Source of the DNA: Aphelocoma coerulescens
Taxonomy: Eukaryota; Chordata; Aves; Passeriformes; Corvidae
Length of the DNA: 64,000 nucleotides
Reading direction: 5' to 3'
Assembly (NCBI RefSeq): GCF_041296385.1
Contig: NW_027184062.1
Span: 935,001-999,000, forward strand
Part shown: piece by piece, positions 1 through 11,090 of the stretch
Layout of the letters: every line of letters starts with the position of its first letter
Position numbering within the stretch: the first letter of the stretch is position 1
Translations under genes and position numbers: made by a program
The notes under the pieces: model-generated
Databases searched by the model: none
What the model saw: only the letters and a program-made list of their open reading frames with translations
Told to the model about the DNA's origin: nothing

Positions 1-1664
1 GTGAAGGACCAAGGGAGCTGTAGGAGGTGGGAGAGGGTGATCACCCACTCTGTAGGGCAGGTGGTGGCTTGTGCCCTCCAAGGCTGGGGCAAGCCAGCTG
101 ACTTCTCAGGCCAGGGCAACAGCGCCATGGGAGAGAAGGGAGTTCTTTTTACTGAGACACTGTAGTCTTGTGTTCTTTGAGCCTTGGTGAGCACTGGTCC
201 TTGTTGGCAAGGCTCCCCCAGAGCTCATGGATCACTGGGACTGTTACAGGAGTCCTTTCAAGCCTTCTTGGGTAAAGGAGGGGCTGAGGCAGCTGTGGGA
301 CAAGTGCTCTGCCTGGGGCACTTGGCAGCCTCTGGGTGCTGCCTTTCAGGGTTTGCCCTTCCTTGACAAGACATGTTTGAGTGGGAAGACTTTGAAGGCA
401 ATTTATCACTGTAGGGCTGTTAAATGTTGATTTGACAGAGACAAATGTGTTACGCTCCATTTCACAACCTTCAGGGGTAAACGTTCTCCATTCTCAGTAT
501 CTCTGATTCCCTTGGGGTCATCTCTTTCCCCAGATGCATCGTTCCTAAGCTGACAGCGTGCCCCTACATCCTGTGCTACGATGAGTGCCATCTGAAGGAG
601 CCATACGAGAGGAAGTTCCTCATTGTGAATAACAGCCACATTCCTGGCTGCTACGGGCTTATTGCCCAGGTTTGGCATCGCATCCACCTCCTCCTCTCCA
701 ATATTATTGAGGAGATTATTGGGGGAAAAAAAGGGTTTGGTTTGCTGGTTTCTATTCAGTCTTAAAGATCTGCTGAGAACAAGATCCTACCTGAATGTAA
801 ACTTTAGGGTGCAGTTTAACCTCCTGAGGAAGCAGTTCATGTTCTAGTCTTCGGGATGTGGGAGATCTTAGAGGGTTGTGAAAAGCTGCTGCATTCACAG
901 ACACCAACGCCTGTGCTGGCAGCCTCCTTGCAGGACCCCCTGAGAATGCTAAACCTACAATTCTTGCATCTTGTTTGTGCCTTTCACCTTTTTCCTGGGG
1001 ATTTTTAGAAGTGTGTGTGAGTTGCCATTGTGGTGGATGTTAAGGACTTTAAAGTTTCTTCAGAGGTCCCTCTGAAGTTGCATTTGATTCTGTCCCTTCT
1101 AGAAACGCAAGGAAGATACTCCTGTGTTCTACTCCAGCTCCGAGCCCTGTGGGATTGTCCAGCCTTTCAGCATAGCAGAGATTCCAGTTACAATCGAAGC
1201 CCAAAAATTGGGCAAGTATGACACCAGTGTCCTTATTGGCGTGTTCGGGGATGAAGGAAACTTGCTGGTGAGTGCAAGGGGAGACGTGTGCCTTTGTGCA
1301 ACTCATCCTGGCAGGGTGCAAAGCGTACAGGGATTCTTCCAGAGAAAACAGGCACAGGCTGGTATGGAGAAGGACAGAAGGGATTGGTGGCATACACAGC
1401 TCATGCCTTATAGGTGGTAATCTCAGTGTCTGACACAGCATATAGTTCATCTAAGCTGGAATCAAGGATAATTTTAGTTAATTAATCTTTAAAATGCCAT
1501 TAACTTTGGAAACATCTGTTTAAAAATGTCATGTCATCTCTCTGAGCACAAAAGAGAATGTCAGAAGATTTCTGGAAACCTTGAGCTTTCTGTAAAAGAA
1601 AGGAAAGCTGGCATTTGGAAAGTAGTTGCAAGGATCCAAACATATTAAGACATACGGAAATGAT

Positions 1665-2348
1665 GATGCCAAATCCCCTGGATGGCACCATCACACTGGG
1701 CCAGTATTACAGCTGGTGGTGGGGTCCGTGGCTCTGACCCAGGAAGAGGTGACTGGTCCGGAGAGATGGTCCCGAAAGGGATCGCCGTCCCGAGGCCCAG
1801 TGTCTTCCCTCAGCTGCTGGCAGGAGGGCCCTTGCAGGGGCTGTCAGCTCTTTAGTGATTGTCAGCTCGTGACTTCAGCTCAGCTCTGCAGGGCAGCCTC
1901 CAGGCCAAACCAAACCAGAGAGAGACGAGAAGGCCCGTGTGGCTGGTTCCGCACAGAGGTAGCTTTATTGTTGGTTCCCTCTGGCGAAGGGGAAAGCCAG
2001 GGACGAGCTCTCTCCCCCACAGAGCCAGGGGGCTTCCTTTTATAGGGATACAGGGGATCAGCAGGGGACCAATGGGTTACAGAGGGTCTGGGACAGACCA
2101 ATGGGTTACAGAAAGATCTGCATAGTGTCTCCCAAAGGATTGTGGGTCCACTTTTCCTCGCCATGACCAAGAAGTGGCTGCCTTTTCAGGGAGTCCTGCT
2201 GGGCAATTGCAAAATCTCTTGTCTCAGCAGAGATCCCTCCAGGGCAAGGGCTGGGCATATCCCACAGGCCAGTGTGGCACTGCATGTAAGTCAGTCAACA
2301 GGAGGGCCAGGCAGTGCAGGCTGTGGCAGGGAGCCTGAAGTTTGACAA
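1665..2348 (-). mobile_element. Retroviral-type LTR, left arm
   Basis: On the minus strand there is an ordered promoter layout: two copies of a TGTAACCCATTGG box (CCAAT type), a TATAAAAG box at 2038-2045, then AATAAA at 1964-1969 and a pyrimidine-rich stretch. This spacing fits the U3-R-U5 order of an endogenous retrovirus LTR. It lies between the second and third HYDIN-like exons. I saw no adjoining gag or pol, so it is probably a solo LTR. The ends are approximate. Confidence 0.6.
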
Positions 2349-2639
2349 AACAGTTGCTTTTAACTATCACGCTCCTTACCTTAAAGAGGAGGGTTTCTCC
2401 CCACTAGAATAACCAGTTGTTTAACTGTCAGCCTGGTCTTAATTACAGATTTCTTGAAAAGCTTTTACCTTTGGGCCAATAATTTGTAGTTTGAAGCTTT
2501 CTCTTACCTTAATCCTTTTTAATTTGGAGGTGAATGTATAGGGATTCCTTGTGGAACAGGGGCGTATGATAGCCCAGGAGAGTTGGGGCAACCCAGGACT
2601 GCTGCAGAAGCACCCCTGAAGGGGCCTCAGGCTGCAGAT

Positions 2640-2880
2640 AGGCCAGAAAGACACCTGGCAGCAGGCAGCCTTGAACAGCCTTGGGAAAAGTTACATGCTG
2701 GTCGGCTCCCCTGCTGCTTAGAGGCTGTCCTGTGGAAATAGTGCGTGAAGCTTTGTAGATATAAGTGAGTGTAAGTAAACAATAAAGGAAGCACGATGCT
2801 CAAATAGTATTGGTGTTCGTATCGTGACTTTGGCCGGCTCCCCTGCGCTCGGAACCACCCCCCCCCCCCCCCCCCGCTAA
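2640..2880 (+). mobile_element. Second LTR-like fragment with poly-C, left arm
   Basis: The stretch has an AATAAA at 2781-2786 followed by GTGTTCGTATCGTGACTTTG and a GC-rich end, which resembles an R-U5 end of an avian retroviral LTR. It finishes in an 18-base C run (2858-2875). The mirrored copy is at about 24822-25063 and has a 20-base run. No coding remnant is visible beside it. Confidence 0.4.
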
Positions 2881-4560
2881 AGGTGAATGTGTCTTTTTTT
2901 TTTCCCCCAAAAGCCCAGTATTTCAGCTGGAGAGTGGTAGTTGTCCCTAAAGAAATAACTTGAGCAGGATTGAGCTGTTTAAGCTTTTTAGCTTTCCCTG
3001 TTGTGGTTTGGTTTGGTTTTTTTTTCAAATCTTTCTTGCCTACTTTCTGGAACAGAGACAGGTGTTACGGAGCACTGGAACGCGGGCGGATATCTACCCA
3101 AGTCCAAGACTGATAGAATTTGTCATGATCCCAGCGCTACGTTGTAGTACACAAACCTTTCACCTCGTCAATGAGGGTTTTGTTGCTGCAGACTTCAGGA
3201 TGGCGGTCGTACCCCCCCTACAGGGTCCCCAAGTGCAGGATCTCAAAGATTGAGTAATAGTTTTGGGCGCAGATTAATGCAAAATACAGTAACAGGATGA
3301 ATCACCCCAGAACAAACATTTTGGAGGAAAACACCAGGTCCTGTCAGCATCTCCTGGAAAATGCTACATTGCCGTTATAAACATATTTTTCTTTGCAATG
3401 ATGACATCAGAAGGGCAGATTATCAGACACTGTTTCTGGTCCACATTAAGACCTGGAAATGAAGACAGTCTCCAAGCTATTAACACCTCAAATTGTTCAT
3501 TGGGAGCAATCTGATGACCAGGGAAATATAGCTACTCCCATACTGTTTTCCATCTTGTCTTCTCTTCTAGCCTCATTCCCTGCTTTTGTTGGTTCAAATT
3601 CACAAACGGGGGCTACCGTTTCCATTGGCTCTACTGGACCATGGAATGTTACAGACCACCTGAGGAGGAGGGCCAGAGCCTCACATCTGTCAGTAGCTCC
3701 AAGGACGAAGAGGATTCCCAGAGCCCCTGTTTCAGCTGCAGCCACGGTCAATGGAGCTGCAGCCAGACGAGTCAGCTCACATGGTGGTGCAAGGCTTCTC
3801 CAGCGTTCGGCAGGTGAGGTCCCCACCAAGGGCTGAGCCTGGGGAACCATCAGATCCCCTCCCCTGGGCTTGTTCCACAGTCCCTTGACATTTGCCTGAG
3901 GGAATGAGCAGGGGCCTTCAAGAAACTGGCTTAAGGCCACACGTTTCCATGGCAGCACCAGTTGCTTTCCTTGCTGGCCACCATCAGGCCAGCTACGGCT
4001 TTATCGTGATTTCACATCTACCAAAACCCAGTGCTGATCCCAAAATAGGGGTGGAAGGAAATACTGCTCTTTTGGGCAAACAGTGTTGCATGCTGAGTCA
4101 GCAAGGAAAGACAGAGAAATAAGTTACACTTAGACTAGGAGCCCAAGAAGAAAGTGAATTAAACAAGTGCCAAGTGGTTTATCTGGGGTATGCACAGAGT
4201 AAGACAAAAGCTGTGTGAGAAGGGAGGGAGGGTCTCCCAAGTGCCTTTTGTGGCTGTTGGGGTGCAGTGTTAGAGACAATTGAGTGCAGAATAAATAAGC
4301 TGGAAGAAAAGGGGGCAGTGACCATAACTCTGGGGCAGGAATAGGGCCCGTGGTGGGTGGTGAGCCAATTTGCTGGATGCCAGCAGCCACTGGTGACAAG
4401 TGTCTCTTGCAGGCAGGAGGTGCAGGATTACGTGCTGTGTGAAGCCACCATTGGGGAAAGCACAACCGCAGAGCCAATAACAGAAACAGTCCTTACTTGT
4501 GAGTTTATTGATCTCTCTATAGAAGTATCAGCCAAAGAATTCCCTTTCTGAGTGGAGAAG

Positions 4561-5877
4561 GTAAGTCTCTGGACTGCAACCTGGCATTTAACAGCACAGC
4601 TGAGGAGGGTGTGTGCTTGTGTTAAAGCCCCTCTTTTTACCCTTCCTGAGGCACTTTGTAAAGTGAGTGAGGATGCTTTTAGAGATGAGACTGGTGTTTA
4701 ACTTCCCCAAAGTAAAATTGCAGTAACAGCTGCACTGCCAAGGGGGATCGTGGCCACTTACAGAGAAATACCAGTTTCTCTGCTCACTATAAAGGGAGAT
4801 TTTTGAAGATCCTCTAAGGCAGGGTGATGTCTAAACACTGATACTGTAGGGAAGCTGGGGAAAATGGGAATTCCTGTGAATTCCTCAGGCTTACAAGGAA
4901 AAACCCATCATCTCCTGTGTCTCTTTGCCTTCTCTGCTGTTGGCATGAATGCTTTATGGTATAGCTATATGGTATAGCTCTGTGCCCCCAAGCCTCACCT
5001 GCCTCAAAGGACCCCCAGACATCCTGCAGCTGCAGTGATGATAACACTGGGGCAGAGCAGGTGCCCTTTAGTCTCTGGATCCCAACTCCTGCATCATCTT
5101 TCCCTCTCCTGCAAGTTGTCTGAAAAAGAGATGTTTCATTATTTGGTTTCTGTAGTTTCAGGCCTCTCCTCTGGTTCCCAGGCTTCCACTGAATCACAGA
5201 ATCCCTTGAACAGGCAGTTCAGATGTAATTAGAAGCTTTTCAGCTCTCCCTGATTCTGCCTGGCTTCTGCTCAATGCCACACACATTGATTTATCACATA
5301 CTATAGCACAGCACCTGTTTGGTATCAGTACATCCAGAACTAGTTTCCCAAACTCTCTGGTTTCTTTAAACCATGCAGGAAGCCCAGCACAATGCATAGA
5401 CAGGAAAGAAGAGCCTAGGCTGATCAGAGCTTTGAAGCCACAGACACCTTGTCCCTGTAGCAAGGGCAGCAGGACACATGTTGCAGATGAACTGCTTTTA
5501 TGAGGCTGCTAGAGCCAATAAGGTTGTAAGAAATGACTGTACGTGAGTGAAGATCATCTAGTGCTGTTCTGCTCAATAGAGAGACAAAACTAGAGACAAA
5601 TGCTCTGGATTCCCTTTCTGCTTTAGATCTTGTTCAAGCAGCTGCCTCCTCTCAGGGGCCTATTCCCTCATCTGTATGTGGGAGTGTTTCCCTGTCCCCC
5701 AGAGGATGCTGTGGTTTCTAAACATGAAAAGCATCTGCTATAAAGAAAAATCTCCTGGAAGGGTAGAAGCAAATAGAAAGGGTAATAGAGATGGATGAAC
5801 TTCTGGGGCTGAAAAATGTGAAATGCAGCAGAAGCAGGAGGAGGTCTGTGGCCACTTGAGGTTGTTTTTCCTTGTCT
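4561..5877. other. Left-arm stretch without recognised gene
   Basis: This lies between the last HYDIN-like exon and the 597-base module. Short open frames exist on both strands, but none has splice signals plus a protein pattern I recognise. The mirrored stretch is 21824-23140. Confidence 0.5.
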
Positions 5878-6474
5878 CCCTCCCTTGCTGGACAGGAGGT
5901 GCTATGAGCATTCAGGGATTCTTTGTTGGCATAGCAAAGTCTCCAGAAGGCAGCTGGGGAGAAATACCACTCCTTCCACCCAGTGTTCTAAAGCTCTGGG
6001 CTACATGGTACAACAAAGTTATCAAGAGTTGCTCTGTTACATAACACAACTCCCGAATGTGAGATGGGGTTAGAGGCTGGTAACACCAGGGGGGTTCCCT
6101 TGGAGTCCCTAGGGATCACTTTCTCTGCCGCTCCTTCCTCGGCAGCGGGGGTCTCCTCATGCTCTTTCCCTGCCCCAGCTTGGGAGGCTGAGCCTGCTGG
6201 AGCGTGTCTATCTGCCGTAGAGTCTCTTTCAGCATCTGTGCATCCCTGCACAGCTCCTTTAGATGCTGCTGTCCCCTAAATCCAGGCAGACTGGGCTGCA
6301 TTTGCCTGCTGCCAGTGTGAGGGGAAGAAAGAGCAAGAGTTCATTAGGGCTTGACCTGAAATGATGTTTTGGCGTTTCTGCTTCTTCTCACAGCTTTGGC
6401 AGGTGAGCAGCATCTCTGTCCCTGCCGCCTGCTGGCCCTTGGAATGCACACATGAGCCCAGGTATCACTTCTGG
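5878..6474 (-). repeat. 597-base module, left-arm copy
   Basis: Mirror of 21227-21823. A third copy outside the palindrome lies at 28781-29377. On the minus strand it holds a 61-codon open frame (6116-6301) with a leucine-rich, probably helical core. The left and right copies differ here more than elsewhere in the arms, for example GKSMRR against GKSGRG in the open frame. Confidence 0.7.
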
Positions 6475-6729
6475 TGAACCCAAGTGGCCGCGTCAGTTTG
6501 AAAGGGCGGCTGTTGTTTCACTGTTACCTTTCTAGGCTGGTTACAGCTCCTCCTGCATGTACTACAGCCTGTGCTTGAAGACACAGAACTACCGTCCTGG
6601 AGAAAAGGCATCAAAAGCTTGACAAAGGCTGAAGAGAACACTCTGATTACCCCTTTTCCCAAGAGGGTTCTTTAGCTGAAGTTGCTAAACAGGACCAGAC
6701 TTGACACCCCGGCATGGGTTTGTGGTTGT

Positions 6730-6735
6730 TTTATT
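6730..6735 (-). terminator. Poly(A) signal of left kinase gene
   Basis: TTTATT on the plus strand is AATAAA on the minus strand, 64 bases downstream of the left kinase stop codon. Confidence 0.7.
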
Positions 6736-6798
6736 TCTCGAGCCCTCAGTCCTGCATGGGACTCGGTAATTGGGTGCTGCAGAGGCTCTGGCAAGGCA

Positions 6799-9700
6799 TC
6801 AAAGACGCCTGCCCCGCACCCAAGGGTGGCGCAAGATCTCCTCCAGCGCTGGCCTGTCCGCAGGGTGCTTGGACAAACACCAGCGGATCAGATGTTGGCA
6901 CTCTGGGGAGAGAAACCAGAAAGCGCCGGTCACTTGCAGAAGGCTCCTGCCCAGCTGCTCCCGGCGCCTCCAGGGCCCGGGCTATGCTGCGTGTGCTCAG
7001 AGCTGTGCCAGCCTCCCGGCTGACTCTGCCCTTTGCGGGACAGTGGCACGGCAGGACACGCGCCACCTCCTTCAGCCAAGCAGGCCACACCGACCACGTC
7101 GTCACGGGCTGCCTCCTGCGGCCAGCTCTTGAGGGCAGATGGGCCTCCCGCGCAGCTGCGTGAGGGCCACGCTGGGCTGCGCGGTGCCATCTGCCAAAGC
7201 CTGCCTTCTTGAGGCCAGACACCAACCTGGAGAGACCTGCTGCCAGAAGAAGAGCTGCCCCGACACGATGTCACGGTCCTCCTGGAAGGGCATGTTCCCG
7301 CAGACCATGACGTACAGCAGCACACCCAGGGACCAGATGGTTGCCGAATGGCCGTGGTAGCAGCCAAGGCAGATCCACTCGGGTGGGCTGTACATGTGTG
7401 TTCCTAGGGGAGACAGGTGGCGCTGTCCAGGTGCAGGCTGCTGGCTTCCAGAGCCTGGTGCCAGCCTCCTGGCGGAAGCAGGGGCTGCACCGGTGGCCAC
7501 AACTTCCCCCCGAGGCCACCGGGCGTTCCCCAGCCAATTGGCCAAAGCCAAGAAACCGTTCTGCAAGGCAAACAAGGCCAGCGGAGCAGCCCAAGCCCTT
7601 GCGGGCCTGCCAAGCCGAGCGGCCGGGGCCTGGCTTTGGCAGCCCCCCTCTGTGGGCAGGGCTGGCAGCTGGCTCCTGGGGCACAGCATCTGCCCCGTGC
7701 CAAAGGGCAGCCGGCAGCCGGCTGAATGCCGCAGCCCACAGCCCAGGAGGGAATGGGGCCGTGCAGTGCCTGGCACTGGGAGCAGGGCCTGGCCTGTGGG
7801 CTCACCGGCAAATCGCGTGAAGGCCTGCTCCTGGAGGAAGGTGCCGCAACCGAAGTCGATGAGCTTCAGGTCGCCGCTCTCCGGGTCCACGAGGAGATTC
7901 TCTGGCTTGATGTCCCGGTGCAGGACGCCGCAGGCGGTGCAGTGCCGCACGGCCTCCAGCACCTGGCAGAAAAGCCAGCGCGCCATCTCCTCGCACAGGA
8001 ACCCCTGCTCCAGCAGGAAGGCCAGGAGATCCTGCGATGGCTCCGGACGCTCCATCACCAGCAGGAAGCTGTCAGGCAGCTCAAACCAGTCGAGGAGCTG
8101 GATGATGTTGTGGCAGCCAGAGCCCACCTTCTCCATGAGCACGATCTCCATGGGAACACGGGTGCCGTCGGGCTGTGAGGAGGAGACAGTGCCTCCAGCA
8201 GGCCTGATACTGCCCTGTGGCTCCGCTGCCTCGTGCCTGGGATGCCCCAGTGCCCCCTTGGGCAGCCTCCCTGGTGCTTGGGCTTCCTCCCGCCCAGGGG
8301 ATGCTTGGGGGGTGCCCCCCTGCCCGGCCCCATCACCAGTGTTTGGCATCCCCGGGCCCGCGATGCTCCGGCTCGCACGCTGAGCCCACGCCCGCTCCCC
8401 CCGCCCTGCGCCGCCTCCCGCCCTGGGGCCCCGGCCTTATCCCTGCCCGCCACGCCCCGCTCTGTCGCGGTGGCCCCGCTCACTCACCAGCTCGTACCAC
8501 CGCAGGACGCTCTCCCGGGCCACGCGTTTGATGGCCACCTGCAAGCCCACGAGAGACGGGGCTGAGCTCAAGCCCTGCCCCGCCCCGCCCCTGGCCCTCC
8601 TCCCGCGCCCCGCCGTCTCGGCCACTTTACCGGACTCCCGTCTGAGAGGCGGATGCCCGAGAAAACGGTGCCGAAGCCACCGCTGCCCAGCTGAGGGCCC
8701 AGCTGGTACAGCTCCTGCAGCTTCTTCTTTTGCCCTGCGACCGAGACCGAGCCATCAGCCTTGCGCCCAGGGCCCCCCCGGCCAAGTGCCCGCGAGTAAA
8801 GCGAGCCGAGCCACCGCGGGCCACGTTGCTCTGACCTGCTTCCTGCTGCGCGCCGGGCAGCGGCCACCGCCTTGCAGCCGTCGGGCAGGGGAGCGGCAGA
8901 GCTGGGGCAGGGGAGCGCGCAGAGGCGGCTGCAGGAGCCGGAGGGCAGCGGGGCAGGGCGTCACCGTCGCTGTCCCCGGCGTCGTGGGCTGGACTCTGCT
9001 GTTGAGGACTGCCGGGGCTACAGCCCGAGGACTCGCACAGGGGGGTGTCAGGAGCAGCTGCAAACCAGGGAGGGGTTTTTTGAAGCCGTGGCATCAGAAG
9101 CACTGGAAACAGCCAGAGACTCTGCTGCTCTCAAGGGCCCTGGCCTGGCCTGTGGATGCCCCTCAAGAGCCCCGAGGGAGCCTCAGACAGCTCCTCAGAA
9201 GATCTCACCTGCTACCAGAAAGGCCTTCCTGGTAGTCGGTGGCCGTCTTGGAGCAGCTTCCTGGAGATGGAGGAACCTCCTGGGTCTCTTGAGGGTCATC
9301 TCTGCCACCAGGCACGGGCTGTTGCCAGCTGGCACAGCCGGCACAGCGTCCTGGGAGCTGTGGGCCGGCAACTGCTGGCTCCAGCTCACTTGCTGCTCCG
9401 CCACCTGCTCCTGAGAAGGCTCCCCTGGATCGGGCTGGGCTCCCACTTGGACTTCTGGGCTTTCCCTGGCCACGTCAGTTGTCAGGGTTGCGCCCGTATT
9501 GTTGAAGTCCGTGAGTCCAAGGGAGCTGGGAGACCTGTCCACAGGCTCTGCACCTTCTGCAGGCTGACAGGTCTCACTGAGCGTCTGCGGGGGATAGAAG
9601 CTGTCAGAGATAGCGGAGGCTCGTGGCAGGATGGAGGATCTCTGACAGCCTGAGCTTCTTGCCTGGATGGTGGGTCCCTCATGGTGTGCCGTCCTTGCAA

Positions 9701-10214
9701 GGGTTGAGGCTCTCCCAGGGATGGATAATCTTGCTGGGAGCGGCCTCTTGAAGGGATGGAGGCTCCTGGAGGAGCTGGACGAGCCACAGCAGGGCAGGTG
9801 GCCTCGCTTCACCAGCTCCTCCAGTTCTTTCCACAATGCCTGCCACATCCCAGAGCAGAGCGGCACCCATGTCCCATTGCGAGCCCAGAGCAGCAGCATC
9901 AGTTCCTGCAGCTCCTGGGCCACTGCCACGCAGGGGCCGCAGCTGCAGGGGCTGTCCAGAGGGCTCGCGGGAGCACGTGGCCGCTTGCGAGGGGTCACCC
10001 GAGGCCTGGAGGACCTGGGAGCCACAGGGGCTCCTCGCTTCCTCCGTGAGCCTCTGGGCTGCACCCCTGGGCGCTTGCGCCTCTTCGATGTCCGTGCCTG
10101 CCGCCTCCGTGGTTGCCAGTGGCCAACGGCCCACCAGACAGCCACAGTGGCCAGCAGCAGGACAAGCACAATCACCAGGACGCCACCGTCACACATGGCT
10201 CCGGCGCGTCCCAT
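6799..10214 (-). CDS. Membrane-anchored PIM-like serine/threonine kinase, left copy (7 exons)
   Basis: Mirror copy of the gene at 17487-20902, transcribed leftwards. Coding exons in transcription order: 9209-10214, 8836-9102, 8631-8734, 8488-8538, 7806-8172, 7227-7403 and 6799-6902. All introns start GT and end AG on the minus strand, and the joined frame is 692 codons including the stop. I found no coding difference from the right copy; the mismatches I noticed fall in introns and flanks. The catalytic features (glycine loop, VAIK lysine, HRD, DFG) are intact. A poly(A) signal lies at 6730-6735 on the minus strand. PIM kinases phosphorylate serine/threonine in survival and growth signalling; the membrane anchor is specific to this model. 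The joins are inferred from splice sites and frame, not from transcripts. Confidence 0.8.
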
Positions 10215-10372
10215 CGCGACTGCACTGGCAGCTGCAGGTGCTGGCAGTGTTACATAGCGACTGCGCGGTGATGTCACAGTGCTGTGGGCCAGGACAGCCG
10301 GGTGACATCCCAGCCCTGCCTCTCGCCAGCGCTCAGCCCCTTTGTGCCGTCACAGCCCTGTGCCCACCTCAG
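10215..10372 (-). promoter_or_regulatory. Presumed 5' flank of left kinase gene
   Basis: Mirror of 17329-17486. The last bases of the arm (about 10345-10372) also align with the tandem array unit when read on the plus strand, so the shared flank may overlap the edge of that repeat family. Confidence 0.35.
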
Positions 10373-10690
10373 GGATCAGCAGAACCAGCGCATCTCTAAA
10401 GATGCACATGGCCAGAAAAAGCCTGGCAGTAAGAACAGCTCAGCCTGCTGCAGTGAGTCATTCCCTGCAGCAAGTGGCACATCAGGAAGAGTGCTGCTGC
10501 CACCAGTGTCAAGCCCATGGCTCCCAGGACACTGCAGCAGTACCAACTGGAAACACTCTCTGTGCCTGAGAAATCTTCCAGAGACAAAGGGAGTTGAAGT
10601 TCCTGTGTCTCTGGGGAGCTCTCCTGAACTGGCTGTCGAGGGCAGGAAGAGTTTTCTGTAACAGCTCACCGACTTCTGCGTTGCCTCTGT
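10373..10690 (+). repeat. Diverged relative of the 35-64 kb tandem array unit
   Basis: Reading on the plus strand, the segment aligns in order with an array half-unit. GATCAGCAGAACC matches GATCATCAGAACC. GATGCACATGGCC matches GATGCAGATGGCC. CCCATGGCTCCCAGGACACT matches CCATGGCTCGCAGGATGCT, each followed by GCAGCA. At the protein level DQQNQRISKDAHGQKKPGSK resembles DHQKLLVAENADGHERPRSK, and GSSPELAVEG resembles GNSLTSAVEE. The alignment seems to extend about 25 bases leftward into the arm. No splice donor like that of the array is visible at its end. Confidence 0.65.
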
Positions 10691-10739
10691 TCTAAATAAG
10701 TCAGGATTTCCCAAGGAGTGCTCATAGTGCTCCCACTGC

Positions 10740-10905
10740 TCTGGTTTTGACGGGCATAGGGCTCCTTTTTTCCCAATTGCTGGCACACGCTGGGTTCAGA
10801 TTCATGATGGGAATGCTGTGGATCAAACATGAGTGGTTTGGTTTCTGCTGAGCAGGGCTTGCCCTCTTCAAGGATTTTGCAGTGTCCCTTGGTACAGTGC
10901 ATGTT
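10740..10905 (+). repeat. Dispersed repeat shared by both spacer ends, left copy
   Basis: Aligns in the same orientation with about 17050-17180: both have GATGGGAATGC, GTGGTTTGG, GCTGAGCAGGGCTTGC and CAGTGTCCC in the same order, with moderate divergence. Each copy lies next to a CR1 fragment. Confidence 0.6.
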
Positions 10906-11090
10906 TTCCACTGGGAAGGGAGGGAGGAGTGTTGAAGACAGAGGCAAAGAATGCATTAAACACCTGTGCTGTGTCCCTGTCCCTGTTTGTGAGGTGACCA
11001 TCCACATCCTGGAAGGGGACAATGTTATTTCTACAATGTTTTTTTCCATTAATATATTTAAAAACACTCTTTATTGTGCCCCACACTTCT
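10905..11090 (-). mobile_element. CR1 LINE fragment (ORF2, before the reverse transcriptase)
   Basis: On the minus strand the frame reads DVDGHLTNRDRDTAQVFNAF then FASVFNT, the signature of the CR1 ORF2 region between endonuclease and reverse transcriptase. It is short and decayed. Confidence 0.75.

Larger units (their letters stand above)
534..4560 (+). pseudogene. HYDIN-like exon relic, left arm
   Basis: Five exon-like blocks read in HYDIN order on the plus strand: 534-669, 1103-1267 (55 codons open), about 3056-3250 (3' end unclear), 3571-3813 and 4413-4560. Acceptor and donor signals frame four of them. The encoded segments look like ASH/MSP-type domains of HYDIN, the large central-apparatus protein of motile cilia; recognisable stretches are VTIEAQKLGKYDTSVLIGVF, FKFTNGGYRF and MELQPDE. 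Two lesions argue against function. In the fourth exon the frame must shift near 3700-3720 to keep the similarity. In the fifth, TGA at 4549-4551 sits between EFPF and VEK where a sense codon is expected. An LTR and a poly-C tract interrupt the introns. DLEC1- or CFAP-type ASH proteins are less likely alternatives. Confidence 0.7.
1..10372. repeat. Left arm of large inverted repeat (palindrome)
   Basis: This block is the reverse complement of 17329-27702. Position x pairs with 27701-x between the inner edge and the poly-C tract near 2860, and with 27703-x further out, because the homopolymer differs in length by two bases. Identity stops sharply after 10372. By eye I found only scattered single-base differences, for example near 1937, 5543, 6056, 6640, 6742, 6760 and 8456, plus a small cluster at 6130-6300. 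The outer end lies beyond the window. Arm identity this high implies very recent duplication, ongoing arm-to-arm gene conversion, or an assembly artefact. Confidence 0.95.

Noticed and set aside
7394..8383. 329-codon plus-strand frame (mirror 19318-20307)
   Set aside because: Antisense shadow of the GC-rich kinase exons and introns, with no protein pattern.
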